Part shown: in pieces, positions 60,328-64,000 of the stretch
Position numbering within the stretch: the first letter of the stretch is position 1
How the letters are laid out: every line of letters starts with the position of its first letter
Assembly: GCF_001653335.1 (NCBI RefSeq)
Contig: NZ_CP015079.1
Location: 1,178,001-1,242,000 of the forward strand
DNA length: 64,000 nucleotides
Direction: 5' to 3'
Source of the DNA: Nocardioides dokdonensis FR1436
Lineage (GTDB): Bacteria > Actinomycetota > Actinomycetes > Propionibacteriales > Nocardioidaceae
The notes under the pieces: model-generated
Told to the model about the DNA's origin: nothing
The model's database searches: none
Seen by the model: the letters and a program-made list of their open reading frames with translations, nothing else
Position numbers and translations under genes: made by a program

Positions 60328-60351
60328 GTAACAGACCGTCCGTTTGCCTAC
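60328..60351. promoter_or_regulatory. island operator, site 7
   Basis: Flank GTAAC, core AGACCGTCCGTTTG (60333-60346), flank CCTAC. It is 46 bases upstream of the first gene of the importer/dehydrogenase operon, and just after the end of the hydroxyacid oxidase gene. Confidence 0.65.
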
Positions 60352-60366
60352 AAGAGGTGGACCGAC

Positions 60367-61563
60367 TCAATCTGTGCGCGGCCCGCGCTCCCGAATGTGG
60401 GCCACGGATGGCGCGCCCACCAGCGCCAAAGCGCGAACCAGCTCATCGGTGAGGATCTCGAAGACGCGCTCCACGCCAGCAGCCCCGCCGGCCATGAGTC
60501 CGTAGATGAACGGACGGCCGGCAAAAACGAAGTCGGCGCCCGCCTGCAGCGCCACGGCGACGTCCTGGCCGCTGCGGATGCCGGAGTCGAACCAGACGAC
60601 GGGGTCCGCCCCGACCTCGCCCCGGATCCGGCGCAGCGCCTCCAGGGCAGCCGGCGCCCGCCCGGACTGGCGGCCACCGTGGTTGGAGACCCAGATGACG
60701 TCGACGCCCAGGTCGAGCGCGGCGCGCGCGTCCCGCGGGTCCAGGACGCCCTTGACTGCCAGGGGCCCGTCCCAGATCCGACGGATCCAGGCCAGGTCCT
60801 CGAAGGTGACCGCGGAGTCGAACATCTGGTGGCCCAGGTCCGACAACGCGGCACCCGTCGACCCGAAGCTGCACCGGTCGACACCACCGGAGCCGAGGAA
60901 GCTCCACAGCCACCCGGGGTGCCGGAGGATGCCGAACGCCGAGCGGGGGTTGATGGTCGGGGGCACGGTGAGTCCGTTGCGCACATCGGCGGGGCGGAAG
61001 CCCGGGACCGGGACGTCGACGGTCACCACCAGCCCCTCCGCCCCTGCCTCTCGCGCCTCCTCCATCAGCCCGCGGGCAGCGACCCGGTCGCGCCAGACGT
61101 AGAGCTGGAACCAGTGCGCCCGCCCTGTGCCCCGGGCGGCCACCTCGTCGTTGCTCCGGGTGCCCATCGAGGAAAGCACGAACGGCACCTGTCGCCGAGC
61201 GCACCCGTCCGCGAGCGCGTCCTCGGCGTGCGGGTGGGAGAGTGCCGGGAGGCCGGTGGGAGCGATCCCGAACGGCACCACCGTCGGGGTGCCGAGCAGG
61301 TCGGCGGAGAGGTCGACGGCACTCACGTCCACCAGGACCCGCGGGACCAGCTCCGCGGCCCGGAGCGACTCCTCGTTCCGACGCACGACCACACCGTCCT
61401 CTGCGCCGCCGTCGACGAACTCGAAGACGACGCGAGGCACCTTGCTGCGAGCCAGGAGCCTGACGTCCTCGATCGAGTGCGCGCGCTCGAGGGGCGTCGA
61501 CCAGCCCCACGAGACCCACGACCGGATCTGCAGGATGCTCCTGACCACGTGCCGCAGGCTCAA
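60367..61563 (-). CDS. FMN-dependent alpha-hydroxyacid dehydrogenase/oxidase (LldD-like)
   Basis: 398 residues, beta/alpha-barrel. The family residues are visible: Tyr in FQLYVWRDR, Lys in PLAVKGVLDPRDA, and the active-site His with Arg in WVSNHGGRQ; the phosphate site is FDSGIRSGQDVAVALQAGADFVFAGRPF. It oxidises L-2-hydroxyacids to 2-oxoacids; acceptor and exact substrate are unknown. It starts with a TTG that overlaps the stop of the FAD enzyme (TTGA), so the two hydroxyacid enzymes are made together. Confidence 0.88.
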   Translation of the reverse strand: MSLRHVVRSILQIRSWVSWGWSTPLERAHSIEDVRLLARSKVPRVVFEFVDGGAEDGVVVRRNEESLRAAELVPRVLVDVSAVDLSADLLGTPTVVPFGIAPTGLPALSHPHAEDALADGCARRQVPFVLSSMGTRSNDEVAARGTGRAHWFQLYVWRDRVAARGLMEEAREAGAEGLVVTVDVPVPGFRPADVRNGLTVPPTINPRSAFGILRHPGWLWSFLGSGGVDRCSFGSTGAALSDLGHQMFDSAVTFEDLAWIRRIWDGPLAVKGVLDPRDARAALDLGVDVIWVSNHGGRQSGRAPAALEALRRIRGEVGADPVVWFDSGIRSGQDVAVALQAGADFVFAGRPFIYGLMAGGAAGVERVFEILTDELVRALALVGAPSVAHIRERGPRTD

Positions 61564-62924
61564 CTGCGACGGTCCTCGAACATCTTGCCCGGGTTCATCA
61601 GCCCATCCGGGTCGAACGTCCTCCTGACCAGCCGCATCAGCTCCACCACGTCCTCACCGTGCTCAGCGATCAGGTGGGGCCGCTTCGCGGTGCCGATCCC
61701 GTGCTCACCCGTGCACGTCCCGTCCAGGTCCAGGGCCAGCCGGGAGAGGGCGTCGCGGTAGAGCGCGAGGTCCTCGGCCTGGTCCTCGGTGTGGGCGACG
61801 CAGGTGTGCACATTGCCGTCGCCCACGTGGCCGAAGACCGCCGCGTCGAGCCGGTGCTCGGCCAGCAGCGACCGGGCGCCCTCGACCAGCTCGGGCACCC
61901 GCGACAAGGGCACCGCGGAGTCGGTGGAGGTGTAGGTCCGACCGGGGTACTGCGCGATCAGCGCGTACCAGATCTGGTGCCGGGACTTCCACAGCTGCTG
62001 GAGCTCCTCGGCAGTCGTGGCCACCTCGATGTCGAGGACTCCTGCCTCACCGAGCAGGTCGACCACGACCTCGACCTCCGCCGCGAGACCCGCACGGGTG
62101 CTGGAGTGGAGCTCGAGGAACAACGCCGGCCGCTCCGGGAGCCGCAGGTCCAGGTAGCGGCTCACGGCCCCGATCGCGAGCTCGTCGACCAGCTCGAGCC
62201 GAGCGAGCGGCACCCCCGACTGCATCACGTCGAAGGCGGCCCGGGTCGCCGCTTCGACGCCGGGGAAGAAGGCACGGATGCCCTGCACGCAGGCAGGCCG
62301 CGGGTGCACCCTCAGGGTGAGCTCGCTGATCACGCCGAGCGTGCCGCCCGAACCGACGACGAGGTCCTTGAGTGCATATCCGCTGCTCGTCTTGCGGACC
62401 GGACGCCCCAGGCGGAGTACCCGCCCGTCGACCAGGGCCAGCTCCAGGGAGAGGACGTTCGCGCGCATCCCGCCGTACTTGATGGTCGTGGTGCCCGAGG
62501 CGTTGGTGGAGGCCATGCCTCCCAACGTCGCGTCGGCGCCCGGGTCGACGGGGAAGAAGACACCCGCGGAGCGCAGGTGCGCGTCGAGTTGCATCCGGGT
62601 CACCCCCGGCTCCACGGTGACCGTCATGTCCTCGACGCTGTGGCTCAGCACCCGGTCCATCTGCGACACGTCGAGGGCCAGCTCGTCGCCGCGGGGGACC
62701 ACCTGCCCGTCAGCACTGGTGCCTGCCCCCCAGGGGATCACCGGCGTGCCGGTCTCTCGCGCGTACCGAAGGGCCGCAAGGACGTCGTCCCTGCTCTCGG
62801 CGAAGACCACTCCGGCAGGGTGGACGATGCTGGAACTGTTCTCGTCCCGCCCATGGGCGTCCAGATCCGCCTGTTGACGACTGATCTCGAACGACAGTCC
62901 GGGATGGTTGACAGGCGCTGACAT
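61560..62924 (-). CDS. FAD-binding oxidoreductase, D-2-hydroxyacid dehydrogenase type (GlcD/D-LDH-like)
   Basis: 454 residues from the ATG at 62924. The PCMH-type FAD domain shows IPWGAGTSADGQVVPRGD, VTVEPGVTRMQLDAHLRSAGVFFPVDPGADATLGGMASTNASGT and VVGSGGTLGVISELTLRVHP. The C-terminal cap has FGHVGDGNVHTCVAH and the metal-site region GTCTGEHGIGTAKR, ending with DPDGLMNPGKMF. This is the glycolate/D-lactate dehydrogenase family, acting on D-2-hydroxyacids. With the FMN enzyme next to it, both mirror forms of a 2-hydroxyacid can be oxidised to the 2-oxoacid. Site 8 lies upstream. Confidence 0.89.
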   Translation of the reverse strand: MSAPVNHPGLSFEISRQQADLDAHGRDENSSSIVHPAGVVFAESRDDVLAALRYARETGTPVIPWGAGTSADGQVVPRGDELALDVSQMDRVLSHSVEDMTVTVEPGVTRMQLDAHLRSAGVFFPVDPGADATLGGMASTNASGTTTIKYGGMRANVLSLELALVDGRVLRLGRPVRKTSSGYALKDLVVGSGGTLGVISELTLRVHPRPACVQGIRAFFPGVEAATRAAFDVMQSGVPLARLELVDELAIGAVSRYLDLRLPERPALFLELHSSTRAGLAAEVEVVVDLLGEAGVLDIEVATTAEELQQLWKSRHQIWYALIAQYPGRTYTSTDSAVPLSRVPELVEGARSLLAEHRLDAAVFGHVGDGNVHTCVAHTEDQAEDLALYRDALSRLALDLDGTCTGEHGIGTAKRPHLIAEHGEDVVELMRLVRRTFDPDGLMNPGKMFEDRRS

Positions 62925-62969
62925 GACGGACCCCCGATTGCCCCACCCGCCCACAGATCAAGCAGCGGG

Positions 62970-62993
62970 ATAACCGACCGTTCGGTTGTGGAA
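62970..62993. promoter_or_regulatory. island operator, site 8
   Basis: Left flank ATAAC, core CGACCGTTCGGTTG (62975-62988), right flank TGGAA. It is 46 bases upstream of the gene pair for the D- and L-hydroxyacid enzymes. It is the rightmost of the eight sites; the DEAD-box helicase gene beyond has none that I can see. Confidence 0.63.
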
Positions 62994-63081
62994 CTCGATG
63001 GTCGCCAACCTCCGGCACCGTGTCAACAGGACCCGGCCACCGACTGTCGGCAGCGTCGTGGTCGCCGACCGGTCCCCGGCG

Positions 63082-64000
63082 TCAGGGCTTCTTGTGCCGG
63101 GGCTTCTTGCGCTCGGAGCTGTCGCCCCAGGTGTCGTTCGAGCTGCCGCTGTCGGCCCGCAGCTCGATGAGCTTGCCGGAGATGCGGGTGTCGGCCAGCG
63201 CCGCGAAGACCTGGGGGCCCAGTCCGGCCGGGAGCTCGACGAGCGAGAAGTCGGGCCGGATCGAGATCTTGCCGAAGTCGCCGCGCGAGAGGCCGCCCTC
63301 GTTGGCCAGGGCGCCGACGATCTGGCGGGGCTCGACCTTGTGCCGCTTGCCCACCGAGATCCGGTACGTCGCGAGGTCGACGTCGCCGCCGCGGCGGGGG
63401 GCGCGCTCGGCGCGGGCCTTGCCGGACCTCTCGTCGCGACCGCCACGCTCGGGACGCTCGGGGGCGCGACGAGCCTCGCGCTCGGCGCGGGCCCGGTCGG
63501 CGTCGGCGTCGAGCAGCAGCGGCGTCTCGCCCTGCGCCACGACGGCCAGCGCGGCAGCCACGTCGACCTCGGGCACGTCGTGCTCGCGCACGTAGTGGGC
63601 CACGATGTCGCGGAAGCGCTCGATGCGGTCGCGCTGCTCCAGCGCCTCGGTGATGGCGTCGTCGAAGCGGGTCAGGCGGGTGCTGTTGACGTCCTCGGCG
63701 CTGGGCAGCTGCATCTGGGTCAGCGGCTGGCGGGTCGCCTTCTCGATGTGCTTGAGCAGGTAGCGCTCGCGCGGGGTGATGAACGAGATCGCGTCACCGG
63801 TGCGCCCGGCCCGGCCGGTGCGACCGATGCGGTGCACGTAGGACTCGGTGTCGGTGGGGATGTCGTAGTTGACGACGTGGCTGATGCGCTCGACGTCGAG
63901 ACCGCGGGCGGCCACGTCGGTGGCGACCAGGATGTCGAGCTTGCCGGCCTTGAGCTGGTTGACCGTGCGCTCGCGCTGGACCTGGGCGATGTCACCGTTG
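63082..64000 (-). CDS. DEAD-box RNA helicase, C-terminal part (start outside the window)
   Basis: The visible 306 codons begin inside the second RecA-like domain: [23 protein letters not shown] is the conserved block and [16 protein letters not shown] is motif VI. Then follow a helical region, a basic Arg/Glu-rich linker with [22 protein letters not shown], and an RNA-binding DbpA-like domain ([45 protein letters not shown]). This is the DeaD/CsdA arrangement that helps in ribosome assembly and mRNA unwinding, often in the cold. The Walker motifs are outside the window. It ends 157 bases from the hydroxyacid gene. Confidence 0.88.
   Translation of the reverse strand, partial: NGDIAQVQRERTVNQLKAGKLDILVATDVAARGLDVERISHVVNYDIPTDTESYVHRIGRTGRAGRTGDAISFITPRERYLLKHIEKATRQPLTQMQLPSAEDVNSTRLTRFDDAITEALEQRDRIERFRDIVAHYVREHDVPEVDVAAALAVVAQGETPLLLDADADRARAEREARRAPERPERGGRDERSGKARAERAPRRGGDVDLATYRISVGKRHKVEPRQIVGALANEGGLSRGDFGKISIRPDFSLVELPAGLGPQVFAALADTRISGKLIELRADSGSSNDTWGDSSERKKPRHKKP

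Noticed and set aside
31907..62993. KstR or KstR2 (steroid) operators for the eight palindromes
   Set aside because: The core and spacing do not fit the KstR or KstR2 boxes as I know them. No ring-degradation genes such as kshA, hsaC or ipd genes are in the window.

Overview
The window is GC-rich (about 70%) actinobacterial chromosome. GTG and TTG starts are common, most genes end codons in C or G, and many neighbouring genes overlap by ATGA or GTGA. The gene families (HNH/DUF222 protein, TIGR03086 DinB-like protein, mycobacterial-type glpD1/TetR/flavoprotein/DagK locus, penicillin-binding lipoprotein) suggest a Nocardioides-like member of the Propionibacteriales. No rRNA, tRNA, CRISPR array or transposase was seen, and no gene-free stretch exceeds 300 bases.

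Left part (1-25 kb), housekeeping and accessory genes: end of a 2,4-dienoyl-CoA reductase, HIT hydrolase, PatB-type C-S lyase, glycosyltransferase plus sulfotransferase, GH1 glycosidase, pirin, a secreted PKD-domain protein, a probable SOS-controlled DUF222/HNH endonuclease, a glycerolipid locus (DagK, AGPS-like flavoprotein, TetR, GlpD), an ECF sigma factor with a SnoaL-like tail and a DinB-like partner, a LuxR regulator, a DUF2332 protein, NfeD plus flotillin, succinate-semialdehyde dehydrogenase, a candidate small RNA and a penicillin-binding lipoprotein. Three intergenic spots here carry short elements with an exact 22-nt period.

Middle (25-29 kb): an XRE-TetR hybrid regulator faces a phosphotransferase / acyl-CoA dehydrogenase / SDR operon, a small acyl-CoA oxidation module.

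Right part (29-63 kb): a large catabolic island. It encodes two almost identical cytochrome P450s, two ferredoxins of different type, a ferredoxin reductase, a luciferase-like monooxygenase with flavin reductase, several SDRs, EthD and SnoaL-like proteins, a PaaK-like and a second acyl-CoA ligase, a SCP2-type thiolase with its DUF35 partner, a classical thiolase, a peptide-type ABC importer, a Liv-type ABC importer fused by nine overlapping genes to a complete branched-chain 2-oxoacid dehydrogenase complex, and paired L- and D-type 2-hydroxyacid oxidoreductases. Reading by eye, every transcription unit of this island has one copy of the same imperfect palindrome (half-site like GTAACCAACC) in front of it, eight copies in all, one of them in front of the island's own TetR gene. 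I infer one TetR-controlled regulon for uptake, P450/flavin oxygenation, CoA activation, beta-oxidation-like cleavage and oxidative decarboxylation of an unknown substrate.

The two P450 genes lie in a 1,245-bp direct repeat (29100-30344 and 40403-41647) with only two differences seen, and use codons unlike their neighbours. The window ends inside a DEAD-box RNA helicase gene.
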